A DNA stretch of 64,000 bases from Diphasiastrum complanatum (GCA_029204225.1 CM055102.1:5798287-5862286); one strand, 5' to 3'; shown: positions 1-12,584, counted from the stretch's first letter. Made by a program: numbers and translations. Notes: generated from the sequence alone by a model not told the origin.

Positions 1-610
1 CCACCCAACCATAGCTAGATCCAAGCTCCAAGCAAGACCAATCTAGCACCCCCTTGCTAACCATAAACAAATCACAAGAATACCACAACAAACTATAGCA
101 TACTCAAGATCCAAACTCTCACTTATGTCCCATACCATAAGCAAGGTCCAAACCCTAAGCATACTACACACCAAAGCAGTACTCTACACACTACTAGCAA
201 CACTAGATCATAAGAAAAGCAAGCAAGAGAGATCTCTCCTCCCCCCAATGGGCGCCCTACTACCCTCATATAAATGGCCCATGGACCCACCGCTCCAGTG
301 CACTATGGAGTTCCATGCCCATCCAATGAGAGAGGGAGAAGCCTAGGGGAGTTAAAGAACCTCCAAGAACCTCCATAGACTTATGGAAAGTCACGAGACT
401 CCTTCCATAACCTATGACTCTTTGAATGCCTTTCTTGTGGGAGTTGGGAACTCATTGGACCCATTGGAAGTGCGCCCTCCTACTAGGTCCCAATGCCCAA
501 GTTGTGCATGTATACTTTGGTCCTAGACCATTAAAGTGTATGGTTCAAGGTTGAGGCCCAAGGTTCAGAAAAATAGTCATCCAATGACTTTCTAACACCT
601 CTCTAGGTTG
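1..610. other. Intergenic, no gene seen
   Basis: Neither strand holds a convincing coding region; the longest open stretch is about 70 codons and shows no family motif. I see no RNA gene or transposon domain here. Confidence 0.6.
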
Positions 611-838
611 CATACCTCCATCCAAGGCATAGACACCTACCTGCCCATAACCAATGACACTAGTACCTTAATCTTAGGCACCTACCCTTAATCCTAAGGG
701 TACTCCTTATCAAGGGTCATGTGACTCCATACCTCTGACCAAGGTATAGTCACTTGCCTGCCCTTATCCAAAGGACACATACCCCTTAATACTAAGGATA
801 ACCCTTATCCAAGGGTAGCTTGCCATTTAGCCCCCAAC
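611..838 (+). repeat. Diverged tandem duplication, about 117 bp x2
   Basis: Two adjacent units, starting at 611 and 728, share an ordered series of words: CATACCTC, CCAAGG, ATAG, CAC, CCTGCCC, GGACAC or TGACAC, and CCTTAAT. They differ at many positions, so the duplication is old. No coding potential is seen in either unit. Confidence 0.6.
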
Positions 839-1059
839 ACTAAATGGACCAATAGGGGTTTGAAGTACTGCTAGTTACATAGGTATATAACATTATTCGT
901 AAGGCAAAGTCTGTAGGTCATTTGATGTGTATGGGCAATGCATGTCCATTCTACGTCGTGTGGACTAGAAATAGAAACCAAAGACAGTGGAAAGGTCGTC
1001 TAACAAAGAGTCCGTTTGTTGGTGCACTCACATATGAAAGTGGATCTCTTGTTCTCAAA

Positions 1060-2360
1060 CATATTATCTCCTCTTACTTCATGCATTTTTTTTTATTTGG
1101 TTTCTCCCTCCTTTCTCTCTCACCATTGCTAAATCTTTTAGGAAGTTCCTCTAGAACAACTGCTCAAATTTCTTGAATTGGGATATTTATACTGCTCCAA
1201 AAAAATTGGGTGGTTTGGGCTTACTTGACCCTTCTACCACCTCCCTTTCTCTTCTTTTCAAGCGTATCTATGCTAATTTTATTCCTCCTCAGCCTTGGAC
1301 TCTGATGATGACCTCTATTCTTCCTCCTTTACTCTTAACCAATGAGTTCAATTCCCATTCTTATTTTCTTGAATTTACCTGCTCTTTGTTCCTTGCCTCC
1401 TCCTCCTCCCTCCCTCTCTTATTCAAATCTATTCTTAGAGTTCTTCTATCGATTAGGGATTTGACCTTTTGGAATGGTGGTAATATTGTCTCCCCTTTGG
1501 AATCTATCAGGCTGGTTTTCAAAAGTGATTACTCTTAACTCCAAGCCTCTTGCTTTGATCGAAAAAAAACTCTATCTAAGTCTCATTCAAAAATGAATTT
1601 TATCTATTATCTCAGTCTCTCTCACCTTAGGACAAAACTTGGTCTTTCTGAGCGCAAATCTAAATTCATGTCCTTTGCGTTTACCCATGGTGAATTTGGA
1701 ACCATCTTCATAAGAACTAGATTTTTAAGGCCTTGGATAAGAAAGGTAAGATCTCCTATTCCTCCGTTTATTCTACTACCAAAGAGTCTCTTTTCACCTT
1801 TTCTTGGTTTAATTCTAAGTGGAACCTTTTGGATCCTCCCAATTTGTGAAAATCTAGATTTCGACGTTCCTTTAAAATTAAAACAGGCAAGCTCAGAATC
1901 TTCTCTCTTAGAATCCTTTAGCTCTCCCTTCTTTCGAGCAAATTACAGGAGTAGTGCATCGCATGTTTGTTCAACATGCAAAACTGCAGTAGAGGACATT
2001 GCTCACCTTTTCTTTCATTGTCATACTCCTCTCTGGAGATCGGTTGCTGACTTGTTTATTGCACATTTCCATGTCAGATTCAGAAGTTTCAGCCATCTTG
2101 ATCTACTGCTTAATTATATCATCCTGAACGACTAAGTTGCTACCAATTTTTGGTAGTGTATTGGAATCATCACTCTTTGGTATATTTGGTTAGATAGAAA
2201 TAGCAGAGAATTTGAAAATAGAGATTTTATCTTTCTCCCTTGCTGATTTTTAAGAAAGCTGAAAATCTCAGTCACTGGTAGTTTAATGGTTCTCCTTTTG
2301 TACTTTGTATGAAGTCACTAATCTATGGTTGATTTTCTCGAGAGAGGAAAAAAAATTGGA
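1060..2360 (+). mobile_element. LINE (non-LTR retrotransposon) fragment, RT C-terminal part and zinc-binding domain
   Basis: The translation carries the signature that follows the reverse transcriptase domain in plant LINEs: NWDIYTAPKKLGGLGLLD near 1,175-1,230. A zf-RVT-type motif, CSTCKTAVEDIAHLFFHC, lies near 1,965-2,025. The tail continues with LWYIWLDRNSREFEN near 2,175-2,215. The frame shifts several times and contains stops, for example a TAG where the family has Trp just before NNCSNFLNWD. Only the 3' third of an element is present, as expected for 5'-truncated LINE copies. An A-rich run at about 2,347-2,355 may mark the tail. A sister copy lies on the other strand at 21,555-22,530. 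This copy is not functional. Confidence 0.85.
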
Positions 2361-4075
2361 TTGTCTTATCTCTGTTGTCTTGTCTTTTAGAGCAACTAGG
2401 ATGTTGGGTGAAATTGTGCAATTATTAATTTTAAATACAATTGTAAAGGACAATCCAAAATGAACATATCATCATTGCAATTAGATGCATAACCTAATGT
2501 CAAGAATCCTCTAAATATCTATCAAAACATACACATAAGTAGAGTAAAAATTTTAGAAAAGAGGATGTGTGCACGCATGTCCCTTATCTCATTCTAAGTG
2601 AGTGCTCATGTAAAAAATTAGTCATACAAAATAATCAATAAAGCTTGGTCTTGAAATATCTTCGTAAGTGGATATATTATTCATAATAATTGTCAGGTAA
2701 TCTTTACATTAGTAGTACTCTTTTTAATACACAAATTATGATATAAAAGACATTGGCATGATAAATAATTGGTCAACTATCTTGGCCCAAAATCTACGAA
2801 AATCATTTATTGTAATGATGGGCACTAGAATACTAATAATTTATAGGAGACATGTAGTTTAATACTTGACATGTTTGCGAGGGTGTTATGAACATGGTTT
2901 ATGGCAACAAGTAAGCATCAGTACACATATATACTCATTATGACACTCATCTAACAACTCATAACATTTCTAGCTATGAGAGTGTCATGTCTCTAAAACA
3001 TAAAGTAGTCTTACATGATCATATGGATCCACTGTCATTTTTATGCAATGTGCATTTATGGAGGCCTAATTTAGAATATTCAAAAAGTGTTAGATGAAGT
3101 GTTTAACATTGGTGATGTGAAGTATTATGCTTGTGCAAGGAGAAACAATGTGGCGCTTATTTTAACTTAAAATACCACCAATATGAAGTTATTTCTATTT
3201 AGACAAATATTGAATATCTTGTAAGATATTTGATGAATTAAAAGGTCTTTTTCATCACATTTATTCTATTTCGACTAACTTAATAATCACTACCTAGAAA
3301 TTAATATCCATTTCCATGAACAACCAGCACATATCTATGAAGACAAATCTTTTAGAAATCTTATAGTTGATTACTTTACATTACCTAGCATAACTATAGA
3401 AGTGTCCATATAATTATATCATACACTCATATTACTTCCATAAAAAGTCATGTGAAAGAATATTCTGCACAAAATGATATGTTGTATCTTAAAAATTATT
3501 TGCTCCGCATGCTACTCATCAAACATGTGACACTTCAAGCTAATGAAAAGAGATTGAGAACAATATAATGTTGTCTACTTTATCATTGTAATAGGCAATT
3601 GAACACTCAATAGTTTTTGAAAATGTTTTGAGAACCAAAAAACTCAGAGTGGCATTAACACTAGAGAACGTGAAGATGGAATGTATTGTATTAGTCCTAG
3701 GTATATTTTTAACCTTGTTGTCTTTATTTGATTGGTTTAATATATATGATTATAAAGAGTAGACAATTTTTTGTGAATAATCTACAACCCTTCATTTTTC
3801 CTAACCACTAGCCCAAATTACTACTCTGTGAATGGTAATTGGATATCTATCATAGTTGGAATATTTAAATACATCTTTTAGACATATCGAAGACGTAAAT
3901 TTCTGAAACCTAGTTACTAGAATATTTTTAATTCACTTACAATGCTATCACATTTAAAAAAACATGTTTAATTCATTCAATATAATCACACACCATCTCT
4001 TTCTTTCCCATTTTAGTTTTACTTAATAGTAGGAAAGGATTGTCCAAAAAAAATTTGGGTTTAAATTTTGTAATT
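2361..4075. other. AT-rich intergenic, nothing recognised
   Basis: Stops are dense in all frames over 1.7 kb. I recognise no transposon domain, RNA gene or repeat array. Confidence 0.6.
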
Positions 4076-4653
<578 letters not shown>

Positions 4654-4925
4654 CTCTCCCTTGAGCCTAGTTTATTTCATATGCATAGAGATTTTCTCTA
4701 AAAGAAACCCAAAATTTCAACACTTAAAGGTTTAGTAAGCATATCAGCTAGTTGATATGCAGTCCTGCAATGCACTACATCAATTTCACTATGATAAACT
4801 TTTCCCTATTGAAATGATATTTGATATTTATATGCCTAGTGCATACATGAAAGACAGGATTTGTAGCTAGCTAAATAACAAACACTATGACTATCACACT
4901 TGATCACTATGAGGCAAGAATATTT
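4654..4925 (-). pseudogene. Copia RNase H C-terminus, decayed
   Basis: Minus-strand frames give LIVIKCDSHSVCYLA, then HINIKYHF, then TAYQLADMLTKPLS. These are the end of a copia RNase H, where the QLADxLTKPL signature closes the polyprotein. At least two frameshifts separate the pieces. The polypurine tract follows directly. The rest of the element is not visible beyond 4,925. Confidence 0.75.
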
Positions 4926-6019
4926 CTTGAGAATCTTGAAAGGATTGTAATATCTTGGTCTCAATTTTAAAAAATAGATTTCACATTTTTATAACAATGA
5001 GATGTGACAAACAACATAACTAGGTCACCTACTTCGAAACATGTCTATGATATTTTTTAGTAGATTTTTGATAACGAGTTTATGCACGAGTGATTTGTGA
5101 AAGTTTCATGCATAAAGGAAGAAACCTAAATATGCCAAGATTGTGTACACAATCTCTAATCATAAAACCTAGTCAAGATGTAGAAACATCCAAACGATCT
5201 TCAAACTCTTCAAGTGAATAAAAAATGATGGAATTTTTTTGGACCTCTAATAATGTCAAAAATGAAAGAACATAAAATTCATAAAGATGCATGAAAATCA
5301 AGTCATATTAATCATTCACATAAGCAAGGCAAATGAGAAAATTCTACACAATGTAAAGATCAATGTCCCTCCTCCAATATCGTCACGAAAATGAGGTATG
5401 TACATTAACTACTAAAATGGTAACATATTCAGGTATATAGAGCTGTAGTATGCCACTTTTGGAAGGTTCTAGAAGTAGGTTTAAGTCCTAAATCTTTGCC
5501 ATCCATCAAATCAATGGTCTAGGTTGACTAGCTTGACAATGACCTCATAATCTTATGAAATATGTACATGAAACAATATAAGAATGTCATTTGGACCAAC
5601 TCGGTCCCCTCCACACAATTTCTGCGAATTGGCCTCTACTTTGACCTTTGTTCAAACTATTTGAAGTTTCCATATCTAGACTTCAAGTTGATATTTGCCA
5701 ATTTGGACTACTTTTTCACATTCCCCTTCAAATTCAACTTGGCCAAACAAACACCATAATCACCATCCATGCTTACCATAACCAAGACTTCTCCTATGAA
5801 AATTCTTTGGAAACCTTCAAAAACTAGCAATTAACAAAATCCATATTTGCCTTTTCCTCTTTGTATCTCACTCCAAGTAAATACATCACATAAAATTACA
5901 TGAGCATCATCAAATATGAAGTAGCAACAATGGTCAATGTTAGTCAACACAAACCCAGTAGTAAGTACATGATAGAACCATTCTCTTTGTGCCCTCCTCC
6001 TTTGATTTGAGCCTAAAAC
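4926..6019. other. Intergenic, nothing recognised
   Basis: AT-rich sequence with frequent stops. A few short open stretches, such as 5,562-5,759 (+) and 5,831-6,034 (-), show no recognisable motif. Confidence 0.5.
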
Positions 6020-6693
6020 ACATGCTAGATCCATTGATGTCCTTCAAGAACCATGTCAAAAATTCTATTTACCAGATTTTGCCCACAAAACTTCACTTTC
6101 CAAGCATCAATGGCTCACACTAGAGTTTTTGAACACCAAAACCAAAGATAACATTCTAGCATTTCTAGATCCTTATCTTTTTCATATCGTGAGGGAAAAA
6201 CAACATTCTTCATCCCAAAGCTTTGACGAAGATCAAACAAGATCATATCAAACTCCATTTCACTAGGTAGAGTGAAAACAATGTCACCACCTTGAAGCAA
6301 CCATAAGATAAAATGATCTCTATCAAACATGAGATAGAAATGATGAAGATGAGAGTACATAGAGGTCTTTGAAATCTCCATGGTTTTATTTTCTAACTTA
6401 TATAATGATGAAAAATCAGATCCATTTTGTACTTGAACTCAAACTTGGTAGATAACAAACTCAAAACTTGAATTTTTTCCCTTGATTTCCAAGCTTGTGA
6501 CTCCATCTTCCTCAAGCACCAAACATGCACTTGTTACCTTCCTTTCTACATTATCTCTAGCAAGCTTTGAATATAAAGATGCTCTTTTAATGCTTGGTGA
6601 TGTTTCATGCTCAATGCTAAACTGACTAGTACCAAAGAAGTGCCCTAAGATGCTCCTTGTCAAACACCAAAAACCCTCGCTAGGACTTTGCAT
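6020..6693 (-). pseudogene. Unrecognised decayed reading frame
   Basis: One minus-strand frame stays open from 6,693 to about 6,030, interrupted only by two TGA codons (6,439-6,441 and 6,115-6,117). That gives some 220 codons in sequence where neighbouring frames stop every few codons. The translation has normal, mixed composition, including LPSEMEFDMILFDLRQSFG and MFDRDHFILWLLQGG, and no low complexity. I do not recognise the family. It may be a worn transposon gene or a host gene fragment. No intron boundaries or second frame could be assigned. Confidence 0.4.
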
Positions 6694-7039
6694 AACATGA
6701 ATAAGCTCATAAACACAAGGATTAGGCTTAGAAAAGATAAACCAAATGAGACTCTTGAAGAAACATCAAGTTTCTAACCACAAAGCGCTACTAGCTTATG
6801 ACCAAGTTTCTCCAGAAATGCAAGTAAAGAGCCAATAGGCCTTACTTGTAGAAATACATGGGAAACCTGCACAAGCAAAAAACCACAATACACAATGTGC
6901 ACTGGAAACCGCAACCTCAAGACCGAAACTGCAAGACGATGGAGTAATCGAAACCACAACACACCAGCCTGAGGTCCATCACGAAACTTTGGGAAATCGA
7001 AAGAAAGAGCAAGTGGTCACTTGTAGTTAACAAGCGAAG
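6694..7039. other. No gene seen
   Basis: Short open stretches on the minus strand show no motif. The stretch may be the outer part of the copia LTR that ends near 7,468, but I could not align it. Confidence 0.35.
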
Positions 7040-7468
7040 CCTTAAACCGCAAACTGCCAACGCATTGTGTGGTATGCCAGACAACACAAAGATCATTGTG
7101 ATCATATAGATGTCATTTGTGCACCTATTGCTAAGTGTACAATCTTGAATGCTTTATGCTTGTTCATTGTTCATGTGTTTTCAGTTGTTACTCTGTTTTT
7201 TTGCACTTAGGCTCGCTTCAATGAATGCATAAAAATCAATATTAGATAGGCAGTGTCCATCTAGCGCTTTGAGGAGGATAGATCTCAATTAGCAGTAGTA
7301 GCTCTGGCTGAGAGTTCGACTCATTCTAAGCTTGTCAAGAATAGAAGAATCAGAGCGTCTCACACAAATATCCCAACCTGGTTTATCAAGGACTAGCTTA
7401 TCATATCCCAACAATGGTGTTAGAGCTCGCATGAAAAATGTCTCCAGATTCACTTACACATCCATCAG
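7040..7468 (+). mobile_element. Probable diverged copia 5' LTR (C1-like), partial
   Basis: Short words match the C1 LTR (13,646-14,544 read on the minus strand) in the same order: GCCAACGCATTG, TTTGTGCAC and ATCTTGAATGC. The segment ends at a copia-type primer-binding site followed by a gag gene. The overall match is weak, so the limits are uncertain. Confidence 0.45.
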
Positions 7469-7508
7469 TGGTATCAGAGCGGTTCGGATTCATCAGTGGT
7501 ATTAGAGT
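7415..7508 (+). promoter_or_regulatory. Copia primer-binding site with two PBS-like neighbours
   Basis: TGGTATCAGAGC at 7,469-7,480 is the usual copia site complementary to the 3' end of initiator tRNA-Met. Similar words lie at 7,415-7,426 (TGGTGTTAGAGC) and 7,497-7,508 (TGGTATTAGAGT). The middle copy is the best match. Confidence 0.7.
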
Positions 7509-7583
7509 GGGTTACTCAAAATCTTAGAGCAAGGTCATTCAGATCAAAGAAGCCTAATACAAGCTAAAATGTTGTATATAACA

Positions 7584-8390
7584 ATGGCATCTATAAGCAG
7601 CATTCAATCAAAGATTTGCATAGTACTTCAAGAAGATGGTTCAAACTGCCTAGCTTGGAAGGTGAAAACTTCGCTTATCCTAAGAGGAGAAGCACTTTGG
7701 CCCTGGGTGGATGGGACTGAAAAGAAGCCAGCCAATGCTGGGAAAGAGCTTTGTGAATGGAAGGAGAAAAACGATAAAGTAGTAGCTGTTGTCTCATCCT
7801 CCATCGAAAACAACATCACACTCTATCTCTCATCAATATCAAATGCACAAGAACTATGGGACGCATTGATATCAAGATTCGAGACCAAATCACGCAACCA
7901 AGTCATGCATTTGGAAGATCAACTCACCTACCTATGTTGGGAAGGTAAAGACCTCATGACATTCATCAGAAAGATGAAAAACCTATTTCTTCCTTTGCAC
8001 AATGTTGGCACGAAGCATGAAGTCTCATAGAAGAAGCAACTGACCTACCTGTTGTGTATGCTACCAAGATCTTTCCAAACGACACACACACTCTGTTAGC
8101 AAAGAATCCTATGATGACCCTCAAGAAGGTAGTAGCCGAAATCAAAGAGGAAGTAGAAGCCAAAGAGCACTACAATGACAGAGAAGAGTCTGATCAAGCT
8201 CTATATAGCAACAAAGATCGACGCAAGAAGAAGCCTAACACTAGAGGGAGTCGTCTCGAAGATTAGACCGCAGTCAACTGAAGGATGCAGACAAAGGTGG
8301 AAGATCCAAAGCACCTACCAAGCAGAAATCGCAAGGTGGTGACAAGAATTTTTGCATTAGATGCAGACGTGACAAACATCAACTTAGAGA
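7584..8390 (+). pseudogene. Copia gag, truncated
   Basis: The frame opens with MASISSIQSKICIVLQ and contains the gag (UBN2-type) core, with EDGSNCLAWKVKTSLILRG, LWDALISRFETKS and LEDQLTYL. A stop at about 8,028 and a shift lead into LPRSF, LLAKNP and MTLKKVVAEIKEEVE. The frame then reaches KNFCIRCRRDKH, the start of a CCHC zinc knuckle, where the homology ends at about 8,390. It is clearly homologous to the C1 gag at 12,801-13,529 (for example KNDKVVA and LEDQLT in both). Protease, integrase and RT are missing here. Confidence 0.85.
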
Positions 8391-8402
8391 TACATTTTTT
8401 TA

Positions 8403-8964
8403 TGTCAATAAGGACTAAAAATAGTATCCTTACTATTTCTAGCAAGAATATAGGTGGATTAGGTCAAATTTGGACTTACTCTAATTGGTTAGTAGAATTG
8501 AATCTAGTAAACTTAGTCTAGGTTTTTGGCAAGTACCTAAAAACTTCCATACGTTGATAAGCTTAGGCAAGATCATCCAAATAGGTCAAGATGATGCTAT
8601 AAATAGGCATACAAGTGTGGGAGAAATTCATCTCTCTCATTCATTTGTATGGAAGATATCTCTTTTGGTTTCTACATCAATCTCTTGCATCTTGGTGGTG
8701 ATATAGTGAATTTTTGTGTGTAGAATGTTGATTTTCTTATCTATATGAATGCATGAGTGTGAGTATTGTTGTTGTACTGAATTTGTACGGACATGAATAA
8801 TAAAATATCATATTTAAGTGTTTATAGCAAGTTCTTGTTGTGTTCTCATCTTTTATGTGTAGTTGATGCATCATTTCTACATTGGTAATGAAGCTAGATG
8901 TGCTTTTCAAATTTGCTAAAGATCAAAGGGCATAATTAGGTCATTTGGATCTGATTTTTTCACA
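8403..8964 (+). mobile_element. Copia-type LTR, second family
   Basis: The segment runs from TGTCAATAAGG to TTTTTTCACA and is followed at once by a primer-binding site, so it reads as a 5' LTR on the + strand. It abuts the broken gag upstream. The 5' boundary is inferred from the TGT...ACA pairing only. No partner LTR was found. Confidence 0.45.
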
Positions 8965-8976
8965 TGGTATTAGAGC
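8965..8976 (+). promoter_or_regulatory. Copia primer-binding site
   Basis: TGGTATTAGAGC lies directly after the LTR end. It differs by one C-to-T change from the usual initiator tRNA-Met site TGGTATCAGAGC. The following 8,977-9,250 looks like leader sequence with no gene. Confidence 0.65.
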
Positions 8977-9250
8977 TTTGTTGAAGGCTATATTTGGAGG
9001 AGAAGCCAATTCTCACTAACTCCTTATACACAAAGTGATAAAGGATCCAAAAAATATCTCTCTGGACTTGCACTCATTTTGCAACCTAATTTGTGCTCTT
9101 TTTTCACAAATTAGAATATCTAAACGGATTTTTGTCTCTCTTGAACAAGCTCACCAAACTAGACACCTCCCTATCATAGACACTTTATTGGGATATGAGC
9201 TTGACCCTCACACTTTTACAAAGAAACATTGACTAGAATTAATTTGAGCT
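8977..9250 (+). other. Retroelement leader, no gene
   Basis: Short sequence between the + strand primer-binding site and the 3' end of the minus-strand element C1. No gag motif is seen. Confidence 0.4.
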
Positions 9251-9268
9251 ACAAGTTTCTTGCCAATT

Positions 9269-9997
9269 CTACACGCAAATTGAGGATTTTTTTACTGAAG
9301 ATCTCTCAAAAAGTCCTTTGTCCAGGGCTTTGGTGAAAATGTCAACAACCATTTCTCTCATTCCGATAAAGACGGCTTGCAGCATTTTCTTCTCAGCTTG
9401 CAACATTTTCTTCTCAATTAGATCCATGATCAAGTGATACTTGATCGCGATGTGTTTCGTTCTTGAATGGAACACATGATCTCTTGTCAGATGTATTGCA
9501 GAGGTGTTATCCATCTGCAAGACCATAGGCTTGTTCCTTGTTTCTCCCAATTCATCCAAGAACTGCTTTAGCCAGATTATCTTGTTGGCCATCTTTGTTG
9601 CTGCAACGTACTCTACTTCGCAAGATGACTGAGCCACAATGGTCTGCTTCTTGCTGACTCAGAGAACCGTCGCTCTTGATGTGATGGTGCATCCTCTTGA
9701 GATTTACAATTGTCCTTGAGGGATGCCCAGCTAGCATCACGTAGCAAGATCTTGCATGGAAAGGACTTTGAGGATGGAATTGAACAAAGGAGGGAGGGAA
9801 GTGGATAACATCCTAAAACCTGCATCACGACAATAACACAAGCCATAATTCCTCGTTAATTGAAGATATTGCAAAATTTGTTTTGCAATCTTCCAATGTG
9901 TCGAGCCTAAATTTGTACAGAATTGGCTCATGATGAACACTGCATAATCAATGTTAGAGCGTGTGTTGTCTGCAAGGTACATCAATAAACCTATCAA
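9269..9997 (-). pseudogene. C1 RNase H and end of RT, broken
   Basis: LMYLADNTRSNIDYAVF and HWKIAKQILQYLQLTRNYG close the RT/connection region. Further on, DASWASLKDN and SSCEVEYVAATKMANKIIWL belong to the RNase H, and DIFTKALDKGLFE ends it. Two frame changes occur between 9,613 and 9,846. A 21-bp tandem duplication near 9,370-9,412 repeats the peptide EKKMLQA. Between the connection region and RNase H sits an extra piece (about 9,748-9,815) that does not fit a copia protein; see the findings. Confidence 0.8.
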
Positions 9998-10085
9998 CTT
10001 CCTGTAAGGTGTGAGCTACATTTGTTCTTTCTCTTCCTCAATCATTGTTTGTCAGCACCGTCCCTACGAGCATTGGAGTATTTGC

Positions 10086-10870
10086 TCATTTGCAGTTCAG
10101 CATCCCAAAATCCTCTAGGATCTTCTGGGTGTATCTGGATTGGTGAAGGTATAACTTACCTCTCTCATAGTCCCTTTCAATCTGCAAGCCTAGGTAACAC
10201 TTGGCTTCTTCCAGATCCACGATCTCGAAATGTTTCGAGATGTCTGTCTTCACTTCAGCAATCAGTTGCTCACTCTTGCAAAGTATCAGAGTGTCATCCA
10301 CATATACAACCACAATGATGATTTGCCCATTTGTGACTCTGACATGCACATTGGAATCAGCCATCAATGGCTTGAATCCTAATGATTTCAAGACTTGATC
10401 CTTCTTCTTGTACCATTGTCGAGTTGATTGTTTCAGACCGTAGATACTTCTATGCATTTTGCATGCATAATCAGGAAGTGAATTTGAGATGTATCCTGGG
10501 GGTTGATCCATATAGACCTCTTCGTCTAGTTCGCCATGCAAGAAAGCTTTCTTCTTGTCCACAATGTGGATCCTGAGGTCATAAACTACTGCATATGCAA
10601 ATAACAATCATAGGGACAAATGTTTGATGAAATGAGAGAAGATTTCAGAGTAGTCCATACCATATCTCTAAGAAAATCCCTTTGCTACCAGTCTTGCCTT
10701 GTATTTTGCGACACTCCCATATGGTCCGTACTTGAGCTTGAAAACCCATTTGCATTTCATAGTCTTGCGCTTATGTGGTAATGGTTGCAACGTCCATACC
10801 TGGTTTTTCCTCATGGATTCCATCTCTTTGTTCATGGCTTGGATTCACTTGTCCTTCTTTGGACATTCAA
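10086..10870 (-). pseudogene. C1 reverse transcriptase, broken
   Basis: The N-terminal part reads KCKWVFKLKYGPYG and KARLVAKGFS, followed by a TAG at 10,668-10,670. The remaining frame (10,607-10,086) contains VDKKKAFLHGELDEEVYM and SIYGLKQSTRQWY. The catalytic YVDD box is present at residues 102-105 of that frame, so the core residues survive although the gene does not. Confidence 0.85.
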
Positions 10871-11369
10871 TCGCTTTCTCGAAAGTCTGTGATTCATCAC
10901 TGAATCCGCAGAACTCTTCTAATGTGGAAGCTGAGCTGCCTGGCACATATCTTGCTAGCGCTTTTTGTGGTCTTGTCAATCTTCTAAGAGATCCTCCTAG
11001 CACATCAATGTCTGTGCCTTTGTCTGCTCCGCTCGGTCTGGAACCATCTTGGTTTACAGGAACTGTAGCAGTAGGCTGTCTTCTGAATCTTTCATCTTCA
11101 AATTCATCGCTCGAACGGGAAACGACTTGAAAATCTTTGTTTTTGTGTTCGTCTTTTGCTCCCTTTGTCACTGGCAACAGGTCATAATACTGTCTCTCTA
11201 GAACTTCATAGTTGACAAGGTCATCATTGGCCATTGTCCTGCTCTCATCAAATCTAACATCTCTCACTGTTTTCACAGTGTTTGTGTCTGGCATGTAGAC
11301 TTTGTACTATGACGAATTGTTGTCATAACCTACCAGAAATCCTTGTTCAGCTTTCTCATCAGGCTTCTT
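10871..11369 (-). pseudogene. C1 integrase-RT linker region
   Basis: An open stretch (11,294-10,845) starts MPDTNTVKTVRDVRFDE. This matches the part of copia polyproteins after the integrase core (VRDVxFDE). An acidic, low-conservation linker follows. Stops at about 11,310 and 11,370 separate it from the integrase frame. Confidence 0.6.
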
Positions 11370-12584
11370 TTAAAGCTTATCATAAATGTGTGCATAAGTC
11401 TCACAGCCAAAGATTCTAATGTGAGACAGATTGGGCTTTCTACCCCACCATAGCTCATGTGGTGTCGTGTGAGGGACATCGGACTTACTTGTCATGTTTT
11501 GGATGTATGCGGATGTAGCTACTACTTCAACCCACAGTACCCTTGGATCCTTCGAGTAGGCCATCATGCATCTGGCAGCTTCCATCAGGGTCCTGTTCTT
11601 TCTTTCTGCAACACCATTGTGTTGCAGTGTGTAGGCTGCAATCCTTCTATGAATGATGCCATGATCATTACAGAAGTCAGCAAAGCGATTCGAGATGTAT
11701 TCGCCACCTCGATCTATCCTGATCTGCTTCACTTTGTTGCCTGTACATCTCTCAGCCCAATTCACATACTTTGTAAATTTATCAAGTGCTTCAGATTTAT
11801 TCTGAATAAGGTACACTCTGGCGAATTTATTATAATCATCAATGAAGGTTATATAATATTTTGAACCTCCTATTGAGATCACGTTGAAAGGCCCACAGAT
11901 GTTAGAATGCACTAACTCTAGAATCTTGGTCATTCTATAGGAGTCTTTGACGAATGGAGTGCGTGACATCTTACCCTTCAAACATGCATCACAGGTGGTC
12001 GAACTGGTTGCATTCAAGATGCCGACCCCTGTTATTGCTCCATGATGGCTTGTTTGGTAAAGTGCCATTGAGTTCATGTGGCATAGTCTTCTATGCCACA
12101 GAGTGTCTGGCGAGTCATCATGAGTCTGATGCACCTGGTTTGGAGGTAGCCGTACCTTTAGGTGATATAGATTACCTTTTCTTCTGCCTTGAGCGATCAG
12201 AGTACTGGTACTGGCATCAATCATGTTGCATGCTTCGTCTGAAAACATCACACGCATCCCTGCATCGATTATTCTTGCCACAGAAAGCAAGTCTTGCTGT
12301 AGTGTAGGCACAAACAGAACGCGTTCGAGTCGTCTGTCTCTGCCACTGGTGTTGAGCCACAATGAACCAATATCGTTCACTTGATGTTTAGATCCATCTC
12401 CAAGAACTATGAATCTTGAGGGATCTCCACTTTTGAAATCAGACATGATTCGTCTTGATGTCACGAAGTGCAAGGTGGCTCCTGAATCTAGGATCACCTC
12501 ATGTGTGTCAGATGTTGAAGCTGCACACACATCTTCACAAATGTAGGTTGTCGAACAATTTCTGTTCAATCTTTCTTTGCCCAT
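11370..12584 (-). pseudogene. C1 protease and integrase, long open segment
   Basis: This 404-codon open frame holds the protease active site ILDSGATLHF (DSG at residues 33-35). The integrase zinc-binding part is WHRRLCHMN...CDACLKGK. The integrase core has the second and third catalytic residues, in RIDRGGEY and HNGVAERKNR. The first catalytic Asp, expected in HSDxCGP, is Asn here (HSNICGPF), which should abolish catalysis. The segment ends in FGCETYAHIYDKL before a stop. Confidence 0.88.

Noticed and set aside
10699-11130. Plus-strand open frame of about 140 codons
   Set aside because: It is the antisense shadow of the C1 RT/linker region, whose minus-strand translation carries copia motifs.
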